Below are positions 48,261-59,885 of a stretch of DNA of 64,000 nt, in pieces. Made by a program: the position numbers and the translations under genes. Numbering within the stretch: the first letter of the stretch is position 1; each line of letters opens with the position of its first letter. Under the pieces are notes generated by a model that saw only the letters and a list, made by a program, of their open reading frames with translations, was not told the origin of the DNA and did not search any database. This stretch comes from Sapria himalayana (lineage: Eukaryota; Streptophyta; Magnoliopsida; Malpighiales; Rafflesiaceae): contig JAREIK010000506.1 in the NCBI GenBank assembly GCA_029783825.1, positions 1,321,502 to 1,385,501 on the forward strand, given 5' to 3'.

Positions 48261-48755
48261 GGAGAAAGAAAAGATGTTGCCTATTAACTAGAGATCACCA
48301 ATAGAGGTGAAAACTCTTTGATGGTCAAACTATGAACCTTAAATAGTATTTCTTGGAAGATAACCTAAGAATTTTTATAATATGGTGTGATAAAATAAAT
48401 ACACCAACTCAAATAGATCCTTTTACACCCACAAAATTTAGTCATATAATTTAGACCCTGACATGACTCATTTGCATATCCACAAAAAGAAGTTTTCCAA
48501 CATCTAATTATATCATGATACTCAAATCTAGTCATAGAAATACCTATGAAGGATGAATGAGATGTAAAATTTTTCTTATAAAAGATGAGTAATTGCTTAG
48601 AGATGAGTAATTATTTTAGTGTGTGAGTTTATTTAGTATGCTAAATGCCAAATAAAAATAAGTATTTTTTGTGATTATTCATGATATATGTGTATAAAAA
48701 AGAGCTTTAGAATCAATAATGTAACTAAATTAATATTTTTGATAGATTATGATGA
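48261..48755. other. Spacer before repeat B
   Basis: No gene. The last 200 bp (AAATAAAAATAAGTATTTTT, then AATCAATAATGTAACTAAAT) may extend the homology between repeats A and B leftward. Confidence 0.35.
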
Positions 48756-49990
48756 ATAATAGTAAAATTATGTGCTTTTATGTGAAATATAAACTTGGTA
48801 GATTGGTAAAAAAGAGGAGAGAAAATTGACATATAAAATTGTAACATTTTTTGTTGACTTTGTTATACCTCATTAATATATAGGGTAGTTTTAGCATCCA
48901 TTATCAGCCAAAATTCTACATAAATAGTCATAATAATTTTTGTATGTCATGACTTTACTACCTCTTTGGCATAATCATTTTACTTTATAATACATTCTAT
49001 TTGGCTGTAAAACATTCTTAAAGTTATAGACGCACTAGCTAGTAATAATTTTTATGGCAATGACATTAATTCTAAGTCACAATAATCAAGTACCTCACTA
49101 GTACTTAAAGCTATGACAAACCTCTATCAACATGATACTCTTGTTACAGAGCCATCAAGTCCAAAGCCAAAGTCATAGTACTATTCCCAATGGTCTAGCT
49201 TTTAGCTACAAAAAGTGTTAGAGAGTAATACTTGAGTCAATGCTATTTACAAGGATGACTCTCTGCTTTGAAGAAATAACCAAAGTCATGACCTCTTTTC
49301 AACACTATGATATTGAGTTATAGACATAAAATACATAAGCTGCACTATTCCTAATGCCATGAATTAGTATTACAAAGGAAAATTATGTAGTCATGATCAT
49401 TCAAAGTGCCATGGTCGACTGATAGAAGAGAAAGATCAAAACCATGATCTATTCCAAGTGTTGTGACTTTTTATTCTAGAGATAAAATATGCAACCATGA
49501 TCAATCCCAGTGCCACAACCATATGATGCAAAAGAGAGACCAAAGTCGCACTCGTTCCCAGTGCCATGACTTTGTATTACAAAGATGTCACGACATTCTA
49601 AAGTTAGAAAGATACCAAATCCATGACTTTCTTCTAAAAAGTCACAACTTTGGACTTAAATTTTGCACATAATTGTTCAAGTATAAAAAAAAATTTTGAA
49701 TTTCAAAAATGTTTTTAGGGCATGAGAAAAGAGGAGAATGGTAGAATTTTGGGAGCTAAATTTTTTCCATCCATAAAGAATATTCATGATCAAAGAGAAT
49801 ATACAAGGTATAAGCATAAACCCTAGGGGCTATGTGAATTTTGAGATATTCTAGGTAAAAATCTAAGGTACACAACTGAATATTATGAATTTAGGGTTTA
49901 ATTGTTAGACACTCTTGAGGGCTATCATTGAGAACCCAATATTACATAACATGTATCTCCAATTATCTTGTGTGAATTTCTTATCAACAT
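48756..49990 (+). repeat. Dispersed 1.2-kb repeat, copy B
   Basis: Aligns with copy A (38,188-39,405). It holds the same internal unit of about 100 bp from about 49,308, 49,365, 49,466 and 49,568, with ATGTAGTCATGATCATTC and GATGCAAAAGAGAGACC. Divergence from copy A is considerable, including indels. Confidence 0.7.
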
Positions 49991-50189
49991 CAGTCTAAAT
50001 TTAAGTCATTGGTTGTTATATTTAATTACGTGTGATGAATGCTTAATGGATGAATTTTAAGTTTGGATTTTGTTATGGTTTAGATATTGATAGATATGAT
50101 ATTTATATAGAACAAAAATTAGGGTTTTATTATTAGTGGGTTTGTGTATGTTATCATGGTGGATGGTGACGGGTAAGCCATGAATCACA

Positions 50190-50900
50190 CTCGAATGTAA
50201 TTGTAGGATGGAAGTAATAGCCCTTCCTATCATGAAGAATAAGACAAACCCATTTTTCAAACCCCAACATTAAGCTAGGTTAATCTTATGAGTAGTACTT
50301 ATGAAGTCAAAATCATGATAACTTTTATAAGTCAATACATAGTGCATATACTAGAAGAACTAACACTCAATTGATATGAGCATTTCATAAAATGTTTTCC
50401 TAAGGTTTCACATTTAGTGTGAGTCTCATATATCATCTTAATAGATGGTGATAAGTAAGCTACGAGATATGCATTAAGATACATGACTAGTAAGGAGGTG
50501 ATAGCCATGTGAGTTCCTTTCCAGAATATGAATATCACTGATGAGATTTAAATAAAAGCATATATTAATTATGCAAGTATGACACTTATGAAGTTGAAAG
50601 TAAAAATATGTTTACTACCACACTAATTTATGTCAATATTATATGTAAGGTCAGATAATAAGAATGCATGTATGAATTAACTATCAAGGCTATTGATGAG
50701 TTACCTAAAAGCTATGAATTTGTGAATCACCATCGAGTAAAGATAATTTGTCATTTTAGTAGTAAAGTACTAAGTGGACCATTATTGGGGAGGGCCAAAA
50801 AGTTGATTATCACTTTGTATGTCTTTAGTTAATTAGGGCATTTCTAGAATTATCCTACAGTAGTTCTATAACCAAACATAATAATTTTCAAACTATTTAG
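50190..50900 (+). repeat. Second dispersed repeat, copy 2
   Basis: Matches 43,580-44,330 in the same orientation. Here it follows repeat B directly; at 43.6 kb it follows inverted copy C. Confidence 0.58.
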
Positions 50901-51189
50901 ACATATCATCATGCATAATAAAATATATCAATCCTATAATTTTAGAATCTTATTTAAAACCTAGTTCTATCCTTTCAACTAGAGTAATAGTTGATTAATA
51001 GTTAGTTGATCGAATTACTTACATAATTCCTATGTGATTGATATATGAACACAATGTCCAATGTACTACTTGTATAATTCATATACTTATATGATTGATT
51101 AGATGAGGGAATCTTATTTAATGAGATTTTGAGATATTGTCTAATCCTAAAAATTAGGCATTATAACAAAGTCATAACAATAAACTCAT

Positions 51190-51326
51190 ATAGCATATAT
51201 ATATATATGTATATATAAGTTTATACATACATATAGTCTTTATATATATAAACAAACAAACAAACACACACACACACACATATATATATACATATTTATA
51301 TATAGTTATATATGAACTTGTATGTA

Positions 51327-51362
<36 letters not shown>

Positions 51363-51705
51363 TGTAGGTGTCTAATGAGTGCGTGCACGTGTGTATAGAT
51401 ATAGATTTATATATAATAGTATATATATATATATATGCTATATCAATTTATGTGTGTGTGTGTGTGTGCATGTGTGTGTGTGTGTGCGTGCATGCGTGTG
51501 TGTGTATTATGTATATTTATACACATATATGCATAAAGATAACATATATATGTTTATTTATATACATTTATTTATATACATACATATATATATAACATAT
51601 ATATACACATATATATACCAATATAAAGTATATACTTATATATATATATATATATATACTTATATATATGTAGGTATATATATTGGTATAGACACACACA
51701 TACAG

Positions 51706-51743
<38 letters not shown>

Positions 51744-51800
51744 TGGTATACACACATCTACATATATATATATGTGTGTGTGTGTGTGTGTTTTGATTTT
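51190..51800. repeat. Compound microsatellite (AT, TGTA, TG, CA)
   Basis: AT tracts, a TATG tetranucleotide run at 51,340-51,366, TG runs at 51,450-51,510 and CA runs at 51,694-51,728, ending with TG at 51,775-51,791. Open frames such as 51,379-51,876 consist of YIYI and CVCV repeats and are not genes. Confidence 0.85.
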
Positions 51801-52330
51801 AAAAAACATTTTTTTCAAAAACAACTTTTCATATGAAAAAGTAATTGTCATGTTTTTTTTTGAAATTGATTCTTGAATTAAAAATTAGTTTTCAAATTCA
51901 AAATAATATTTTTAAAATTCAAAAATCATAGTTGATTTTAATTTTGTTTCTTAAAATTACGGAACCAAAATTGGTTTTATGTGTTTCAATTCACCAAAGA
52001 TTAATAATTTTAATTTTGCTACATATTTTTTTAATTTTGAAAAGAAAAATTAATTACTTAGTTATTAGTGCACCAAAATACAAATCTTCATTAGTATTTT
52101 ATAGATGATGCTTTAAGGAAGCATCATTATTACTCTAACTATTTTATAATAGAAAGCATCATTATTGGTCTAACTATTTCTTAACAAGAATCATCATTTT
52201 ATGCATTTCATGTTACTTATAAATATAAAAAGAATTTTGTTTTGATGTATCAGTTAGAAAATATTTAAAAATAAGTCCCTAAAATTTTAATGTTATAAAA
52301 AAATACACTAAAAGTCTAAAACATTAAATC
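51801..52330. other. AT-rich, with GTGCACCAAAATA patch
   Basis: No gene. ATTAGTGCACCAAAATACAA at about 52,063 resembles arms of the GGTGCACCAAA family. GCATCATTATTACTCTAACT and GCATCATTATTGGTCTAACT (52,121 and 52,156) form a short tandem repeat of about 35 bp. Confidence 0.4.
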
Positions 52331-52806
52331 ATTATGTTTTGGTGCACTGAAAATTAAAAACTCAATTTTACTTTTAACTTCATATATCATCAGATTAAAA
52401 AAATAAAAAAAAATAATAAAGAGTTTTAAAATTAGTTAGCCAATGAAATCAAGCTCAAGAAGGTTATGGTGCATATCAAACTCATGACCTCGAGTCTCAA
52501 GCTTTAAGATTGCATCTTCACACATCAAGGTACAAGCATCCAATCATGATGAATGATTGAATATAAACACACACACACACACACATATATCTATAAGATG
52601 ATTGGATGCATATAACTGGATGACCTGAGGCCCAACCTTAAAGAATGAGGTCATGGGTTCGATACACCACATGTTTTTTTGGAGCATGATCTTGTTGGAC
52701 GTGTTGATTGAAAATTTTTTATTTTTTTTTTTATTTTTTTAATCTATTGACATGTCATATTGGTGGTAAAATCAGATTTTTAATTTTTTGTATACCAAAA
52801 CATAAT
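52331..52806. mobile_element. Small GGTGCACCAAA-type element with nested inverted arms
   Basis: The ends are inverted: ATTATGTTTTGGTGCA on the left and TATACCAAAACATAAT on the right, the same core as the termini of the elements at 4,811 and 57,802. Inside, GGTGCATATCAAACTCATGA and GACCTCGAGTCTC (from about 52,468) are inverted against GAGGTCATGGGTTCGATACA near 52,647-52,668, around a CA microsatellite. No coding frame. Confidence 0.5.
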
Positions 52807-53493
52807 TATTCTATGTTATTGTGTATTTTTCAAATATTAAAAATTTGGTGATTTTTTTTTTATATTTTTTAATCGATGCACCAAAAGATAATTCTCCTTA
52901 AAATGCATCACTATTACTATTTTTCTTGTAGTATGGCCAACCTTGCATGTTATATGACATATAAAAATGTTAGCAAGGCGAAACACATCCTACTTATTGT
53001 CACGAGCATACTTTTTCATGCAATGATGCAACCCATGTGGTGGCCTCATAATCAATACTATCGTGAGACTCATCCCGTCATACTATATTTCATGCCTATA
53101 TGCTAACTAGTTTCCCCTTGCCCTGGGCTCATCAGAAGAGTGACTTCAACTTCAAACCAATTTGTGTAGGGTGGACCAACACCCTTCTTCATAGTCAAGT
53201 CCTAGACTAGTAACAAGCCTTCTCTTAAACTTAACAGGATTAGCATGCATGAACTCAAAAGAAACATCACCTTCAATACACTTGCACTCTCCTATTGGAG
53301 CACTCTAACAAATTTATAGTCATACTCATCATCATGTTTGGTATTCAATAAATTTTTTTGCTATTGTCATCACGGATGCACATAAAAAGTTTGTGACATT
53401 CTCTCCCACTTAATATCTTGCATGCCCTTATACTTTATTGTACCTTTCATCAATCTCCACCTTCAAAGACTAATGTTCTTCATGAGTTTTAAT
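52807..53493. other. Possible decayed coding relic, minus strand
   Basis: ATGCACCAAAAGATAATTCTCC near 52,875-52,896 is another right-end-like motif of the GGTGCACCAAA family. Between about 53,290 and 53,140 the minus strand reads ECKCIEGDVSFEFMHANPVK and then FKRRLVTSLGLDYEEG, which looks like former coding sequence, but I cannot name the family. The stretch is cut by the hAT MITE at 53,494 and may continue at 54,105-54,600. Possibly a retroelement. Confidence 0.3.
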
Positions 53494-54104
53494 TAAAGGT
53501 GTTAAAAGGGTTATGTCATGCTAGCATGACCCATTTTTTCAAGGCACGACTATGGCATCATGCCTTGTCATGCACGGCATGGTTAAATTTCCATATCATG
53601 TCAGGCATGGTTTGGTGGCACAGTCCACTGGCCTAGCATGGCACGATGGGCACAACCAAGTGCACTGTCATTCCCGACTATGTTGAACATCGAAGATGCA
53701 TAGGTCATGCATCTTCATCTTTACTCTCCAATGGATGGTGGCATGACCCCGAGTGCATGGCCATGACGGCATACTGGTTGTCAGGTTACGGGCAATCGGT
53801 CACAATCAGCCACATGGCTAATATTTTTTTTAAAAATAGACTGCCCAAGTGATCGCCCCTACAGGGGCCCCTTCACGTGACCACCTAGGCTAATTGACTA
53901 TGCCGCTAGGGTAGGCACATGGGTCTTGCTTGGCTCAACATGAGGCACACCTCATGATGGCCCAGCACAATATGAACCATGCCACGGGGTGGCTCAGCCC
54001 GACATGAGGCATAATTTTGGACCGTGTTGTGCTAGGCAATGCACTGATAAACTTGGTTGGGCTGTGGGCCATACTTGGGCTACCTATCCCATTTGACATC
54101 TCTA
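53494..54104. mobile_element. hAT MITE, 611 bp, GC-rich interior
   Basis: Termini TAAAGGTGTTAAAAGGG and, inverted, TAGAGATGTCAAATGGG match at 13 of 17 positions. Flanks GTTTTAAT (53,486-53,493) and CTTTTAAT (54,105-54,112) match at 7 of 8, the hAT target duplication size. The interior is rich in GGCATGG, GGCACGA and CATGCC. Two open frames inside have no domains and are incidental. Confidence 0.78.
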
Positions 54105-55682
54105 CTTTTAATCTATTAAGGTCCTCATTGATTTCTTGGGCCAAAAAAGATGTTTCTCATCAAGAAGGAAACTTCTCAAAGTCATGAAAGGAGTTTCCAC
54201 TCACTTCCACCTCAAAAGTAACACATATAGAGAAACTTTCACCCCTAGTAGGTAAGCAGAAGTATTGTTATGCACTATTAAACATCAATTGACATTATTT
54301 TCATTCTAGAGGAATATGAGTCATCTTATTGTAGCTTCACACATGATTTCATCAATTACTATGCATTGGTTGGAGAAATAGATTTTCAACTATAAAGATC
54401 AATAAAAAGCAACACCCCTTTTTGATAATCTTTTGTTCGACTCTCATATCTTTTGTCATGGACTTGGTCTTTCTAGTAAGCTTCCATGTGGTACTTCAAC
54501 TCACTCAATATTTATTACTAAGTCAACCTCTTGTTTGTCTTGCAAGTATTACTCAGCTTAAATCAAAAATTTAGAAGCAAAGAGAATCCAAAAGAACACC
54601 AGAAAAAAAAAAGACAGTATTGAAAAAAAATATTTATAACTCGGTAGTTTGCAAATAAGGTCATCATCTCTTTTATACAAATCAATGGAAGTATCTAGAA
54701 CCTTAGAAGGTTCTAGATAGTCTTATAAGGTTTTAGACACTTTATAATCTTTTATAGCCTTGGAAGATTCTATATACTTTAAACATATTTTCAATACAAT
54801 ATTTTTATTTGTTATGCTTGGACATTATTCTTCCCTTCTTTCTTCTAAAATAAAAAATTAAACTAATATTTGTAAATTTATTTTTGATTAATTTTTAAAT
54901 TGAATCATAGTAAAATTATTGAAAATATGTTTAATATTTTTTAGGATCTAGATTTAGAGACCCCAATCACATTTGGTTTATTTCATAGGTCTACATATTC
55001 AACTAAAAATCATTAGACTAAATAGATGAATTATTATATGAACTCATTTTAATATAATAACATATATTAAGAATTTAGAAAATTGAGTATATTTAAAATA
55101 TTGTAAAAATATGTAACTACAAAATTAATAGTTTGAGTATGACACCTTAGTAAATATGTTGATTAATATACTAAAAAAATATTAATACGTGATATCACAG
55201 ACAAACTCAATTTGGTGATTAAATTTATTGATAATATGAATCTTTTACTAAAATTTATGGAAGATCCTAAGTTAATATGAGTCTTCTACTTGCATATTAT
55301 AGGATTCATGTATTGATTTGTCAAAATGATATTATAAATAATTTAAATTAATTAAATAATTAATAATAAAAAATCTTAGGAATCATATAAATGTAGTTTC
55401 ATAAATTTGAGACTTATAGACTACTCAAAGATAATATATCATTTATATATGTCACAGTCTACTATGTTAATTGAAATTGGACATTAAAAAATAATTATTA
55501 GGATTTTATCATAATTTCATTCTAATGATATTTCTGCTATATATTTGATAATATTATAAATAATAATGTAACAATAAATTTAGTCATAAGAGAACAATTA
55601 GGGAACATCTCATGCCTGAAATGTTTATGTTAGATATTTGTTTAATATATTTTTTTATATATTTTTTATATAGTATATATAT
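54105..55682. other. AT-rich region with promoter-like palindrome
   Basis: At 54,694-54,717 an inverted repeat has 11-bp arms TCTAGAACCTT and AAGGTTCTAGA separated by 2 bp; decayed copies follow to about 54,780. On the minus strand the sequence TTGTATAAAAG (54,669-54,679) lies about 15 bp downstream, a good TATA box, followed by a T/C-rich leader. Broken minus-strand frames lie further on (54,600-54,400, for example SNKYWVSWSTTWKLTRK). Taken with the decayed coding text around 53.2 kb, this could be the promoter end of a minus-strand retroelement. 54,800-55,682 is plain AT-rich sequence. Confidence 0.35.
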
Positions 55683-56113
55683 TTATTTTTTTATTTTTTT
55701 TTTATTTTTAAATTTTTTTATTTTTTTATTTTTTTATTTTTTTATTTTTTTATTTTTTTATTTTTTTATTTTTTTATTTTTTTATTTTTTTATTTTTTTA
55801 TTTTTTATTTTTTATTTTTTTATTTTTTATTTTTTATTTTTTATTTTTTTATTTTTTATTTTTTTATTTTTTTATTTTTTTATTTTTTTATTTTTTTATT
55901 TTTTATTTTTTTATTTTTTTATTTTTTATTTTTTTATTTTTTTATTTTTTATTTTTTTATTTTTTTATTTTTTTATTTTTTTTATTTTTTATTTTTTTAT
56001 TTTTTATTTTTTATTTTTTTATTTTTTATTTTTTATTTTTTTATTTTTTTATTTTTTATTTTTATATATATATTTTTTTATTTTTTTATTTTTATATATA
56101 TATTTTTTTATTC
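55683..56113 (+). repeat. TTTTTTTA microsatellite array
   Basis: About 430 bp of ATTTTTTT and ATTTTTT units with no other bases except short ATATATA inclusions near the right end. The 170-codon frame made only of F, I, L and Y across it is an artefact. All thymine is on the plus strand. Confidence 0.9.
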
Positions 56114-57032
56114 TTTGCTCTTAATTTTTTTATTGTTTAATTTTTTTATGAGTGCTACATTATTAGCTTAGTATTATAAACTAGATTAAATTAATTTTAC
56201 TTTCATTAGGCCTAAAAAAATTCAAACATAATATTCAAAATCATTGTAATTTAACATTAATGTTAGAATACTATGTTGGTTATAAAAAATATTATATTTA
56301 ATTTTATGAATAGTAAAATCAAAAACACCTTGATATCTTCATATGATCGAGAGATGGGATTTTAATTTTGAAAATTTTTGAAGATTCTTTTTTATGAAAT
56401 GGTCATTTATTAATATATATGCACTTTTATACCTTTGTATTATGCTTAAATATAATATTAGTCATGTTCAACAACATAGAGAAAAGAGAATTATATATAT
56501 ATATATATATTATAAAAAAATATGATAGTTTGACTATAGTTACTATAATTGAATACGAGATGATAAATTTCTTATTCAATTAGCAAAAATAAAATGATGA
56601 TGTAGTTTGTCTAATATATTTAATTTTTAAAATATTTAGATATTAATTATTTTTTATATCTATTTCCCAAAAGATTTAAAAATTTTAATATATTGAATTG
56701 GTGAAAATCTTATGTATTTATGTTTATAAATTATTTAAAATATTATGTGATCTATCAATTCCTATAATATCTACTTTAATATTGATGTTTGACTTTATAA
56801 TTGTAATACATGCATGAGAAGACACATGGATGAAAAGTTTCTAAATTAATTGTTTTATATTATATCTTCTTGCATTTTCATTCTCCACAATTTTTATTTT
56901 TCAGACAATTTTATTACATTTAATACTACATGATCAAAATACAATTTTTTTCCATTTTTAATTTTTTATTTTTCAAAAATTTATAATCATTCTAATAACA
57001 AATAACTAATTACAAATTCTAGAATCTGAAAG
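56114..57032. other. AT-rich stretch, no gene
   Basis: No feature seen apart from a short TA run at 56,490-56,510. Confidence 0.4.
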
Positions 57033-57585
57033 TGAAGGTGTAGAACTATCAAGGCCTAGGTGCAGCCAAAGTCCAACCTAGAACTATCCAAGGCCTAGGT
57101 GCAGCCAAAGTCCAACCTAGAACTATCCAAGGCCTAGGTGCAGCCAAATTCCAACCTAGAACTATCTAAGGCCTAGGTGCAGCTAAAGTCCAACCTAGAA
57201 TTATCCAAGGCCTAGGTGCAGTCAAAGTCCAACATAGGGCTCCCCAGGCACGAGCGTGACGTCCCATGACCAGGGCCATGAGGTTAGCTCGAGGCTAGGT
57301 GAGCTAGGCACGACCTTCAGGCTCGTGTCATGGTTGGGCATGGAGTCTTGTCGTGCTCGTGATCAGGGTAACCATGCTCCTGTTGCCGCGCATGGGCTTG
57401 TGCTAACTGCCAAGGTATGAGCCAGGTCATGTTGAGCTTATATAAACCAAACACCTGGCATGGACAAGTTACTAGGCACGACTTGTGAACGACCCTGGTT
57501 GCCTAATTTGCCGCATGGTCGTGCTTCAGGCTGCCTCAATGTTGAGGCCAAAAACGTAACCATATTCCCTAGTTTGACAACTCTA
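57033..57585. mobile_element. hAT-like GC-rich element carrying a 39-bp tandem array
   Basis: The right end reads AGTTTGACAACTCTA (to 57,585), a clear variant of the family terminus. The left end TGAAGGTGTAGAACTA fits it at about 10 of 16 positions. The interior is rich in GGCACGA, GGCATGG and CATGGTCGTGC. No matching 8-bp flanks were found, so the left boundary is uncertain. A 61-codon minus-strand frame inside has no domain. Confidence 0.5.
57043..57238 (+). repeat. 39-bp tandem repeat, five copies
   Basis: The landmark AGGCCTAGG recurs exactly every 39 bp at 57,052, 57,091, 57,130, 57,169 and 57,208. Units read GAACTATCCAAGGCCTAGG, then TGCAGCCAAAGTCCAACCTA, with few substitutions, so the expansion is fairly recent. 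Confidence 0.92.
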
Positions 57586-57801
57586 GTCATGGACATGGTT
57601 GGGTCATAACGGTGCCCGTTCATGTTAATCTATCATGGATTGACCATAGCATATATCAAAATAGAAATGTTTGCTATTTTTTAAAAACAACAAATTATAA
57701 TATATTTTAGATGTTTAATTGAATTTCTCAAACAAATGTAAAATTGATTTTTATAAAAAGACAAAAATATAAACCATTTCCAAGAAACAAATTTAATTTT
57801 A

Positions 57802-58778
57802 GGGAATATGTTTTGGTACACCAATCAAAAAAATTTAAAAAATCAAACTAAATTTTAATATTTAAATAAGGTACACCAAACTTTTAAGTAATTAAGTTTT
57901 GGTATACTAATTTATGTTAATACGAAATCAAATAAAAAAAAAATCCTTGGAAACCCATGACGAGATACTTGATGGAGCTCATCAAGCCCATCGAGCTCGT
58001 TTCCAAAGACCTTAGAGCTCTACATGAGCTCAACGGGCTCATCGAGATCTACATCAATGAGCTCTGATTGAGCTCATGTAGAGTTCCAACTAGCTCAATG
58101 AGCTCCATAAAGCTAAGCATGCTCGTTAGAGATCGTTTGAGCTCGTGCAGATCTCGTTGGAACTTTGCACGAGCTCGATGATTCCGTCGAGCCCGTCCAA
58201 CTCATTGAAACTTGTTTAACTCCATCGATAAGTTCGTTGGAGCTCATGCAGAGATCCAGCGAGCTATGCACTGATGAGCTCTGCATGAGTTCGTGTAGAG
58301 TTCTAGCTAGCTCGATGAGCTCCAATGAGCTCATCCAACACGTTTGAGCTCCATTGAGGAGATCATCGAGATCGTGTAGTGTTCTAACAAGCTTTGCTGA
58401 GCTCATCAACTTCATCCAACTCATAGAGCTCATTGATGAGCTCTACAAGTGCTCATAGAGCTCATTGATGAGCTCTACACGTGCTCATCAAGCGTCTAGT
58501 AGCTCATTAAGCTCAATGAGCTTAACTTGCATTCAGTAGCTCAAGCTTAACGAGCCTACAATAGCTCAAGCTTAACGAGCCTACAGTAGCTCATTAATGT
58601 AGATTAGTTTAAGAATGGTTGTAGTTAGGTTGTTTGTTCAAAACCAAGTGCATTTTCGTATTACTATACATGAATTAACCAAAAATTAATTTACTTAGAG
58701 TTTAGCAAACCATTTTTTAAATATTTTGAATTTTTTTAATTTATTTTATAAATGATACACCAAAAACACAACTATCCC
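57802..58778. mobile_element. MULE-like element with GAGCTC-saturated core, second copy
   Basis: Inverted ends GGGAATATGTTTTGGTACACC-type on the left, and ACACCAAAAACACAACTATCCC-type on the right. Flanks TTAATTTTA (57,793-57,801) and TTGATTTTA (58,779-58,787) match at 8 of 9, a Mutator-sized target duplication. Length 977 bp. AT-rich arms contain GGTACACCAAAC. The core at about 57,965-58,600 is packed with GAGCTC and TGAGCTCAT, in a text different in detail from the core at 5,060-5,520. No transposase. The frames on both strands (58,113-58,433 and 58,165-58,347) arise from the palindromic repeat. Confidence 0.78.
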
Positions 58779-59500
58779 TTGATTTTATTCAACAAAATGT
58801 TTGCAAAATATCAAAAAACTCTACTTTTTTACAAATCAAGGACTATAATCCTTCTTTTATTCTATATAAATTTATATCATATGGACTAAAGCTTTTAAAA
58901 AATATAAAATATAGTTACAAAACATTACTTTTTTTTTCATGAGAAACCATGATTTTCAAATGTAAAAACTAACATTTTTTTTTAGTAAGTTGACATAGCA
59001 TAAGCAAGAAAAAATCAGATTTCTAATTTTTGAGGGGCCAAAACAAAAATATTAGGGTTTAGAAAACATTTGGTTAAGAATGCTTGAGAGAAATACAAAA
59101 CAAAAATATTGTAATTGAGATATGTAGCGTGTAGACCTACAAGTAAACATTTCCATTTTTTTTTATTTCAAGAATAACTCACATTTTAAAATAATGCACA
59201 ATTACCTTCATAACCATTTCCATGAAAATTAAAAAAAAAACACTTTAAAAAGAAAAATATAAGAATATTTTTGTACAAATAAAAATAAAATACTTTAAGG
59301 ATAAGAAATTGTAGTTTTTTAATTTGGTAGAATACCTATAGGTATACTTTGCTTTTTGCTTGTAAAAACATCCACAGAGCAATTAACACGTGTACTGTGT
59401 GGACCCACCAGCATTCATTCAACGAGGCACAATTAAACACGCGACAAATGATTGGGTATTCGGTGTACTCAAAATCTCAAATGAATGTTAATCGTGGGAG
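58779..59500. other. AT-rich stretch, no gene
   Basis: Only low-complexity A/T-rich sequence is seen to about 59,340. A 77-codon frame starting at 59,349 (MLFACKNIHRAIN, later YSVYPMYSMN) has an internal GTGTATTC/TGTGTATCC repeat and no domain. Confidence 0.35.
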
Positions 59501-59885
59501 AGGTTCGTGTGCAGAATACACATGCAATCCTGTGTATTCTGTGTATCCGATGTACTCAATGAATGTTGATACAGACGTATAAGAATGAACGATCCCTTGC
59601 ACCATGCAGTACAGAAAGAACGAACCATGATTAACCAGCTCTACAAGAACTGGGGAGGCAAAATTGATGGCAGATCTGGCCCGGGGTTTTCAAGTTGAAG
59701 ATCCCGAGAGCAATGAAGGTCCGCTCTCAGCGACAGCACGAGCATTGCTCAGATTGTTATGTCTTGACATCTGGATATCATTTGACAAATGAGTCCTTGC
59801 TTTTGCATAAGGAGCACCTCTCGCTGCACACACACAACATATTACAATCGTTTATTTCAGATTCAATTTATAAGGTTAGTGTGTT
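59501..59885. other. Richer unidentified segment, possible gene or transposon fragment
   Basis: Base composition and complexity rise clearly above the surroundings. Frames look coding-like on both strands: plus TRTGEAKLMADLARGFQVED then LSATARALLRLLCLDIW; minus RGAPYAKARTHLSNDIQMSR then ARSAINFASPVLVELVNHGS. Each contains stops within 60-90 codons. A plus-strand donor-like AAGGTTAGT lies at 59,872. I recognise no family and do not call a gene. Confidence 0.3.

Noticed and set aside
51368..51876. Frames of YIYI and CVCV
   Set aside because: Translation of AT, TG and CA microsatellites.
55612..56124. 170-codon open frame of F, I, L and Y
   Set aside because: A product of the TTTTTTTA array; no composition expected of a protein.
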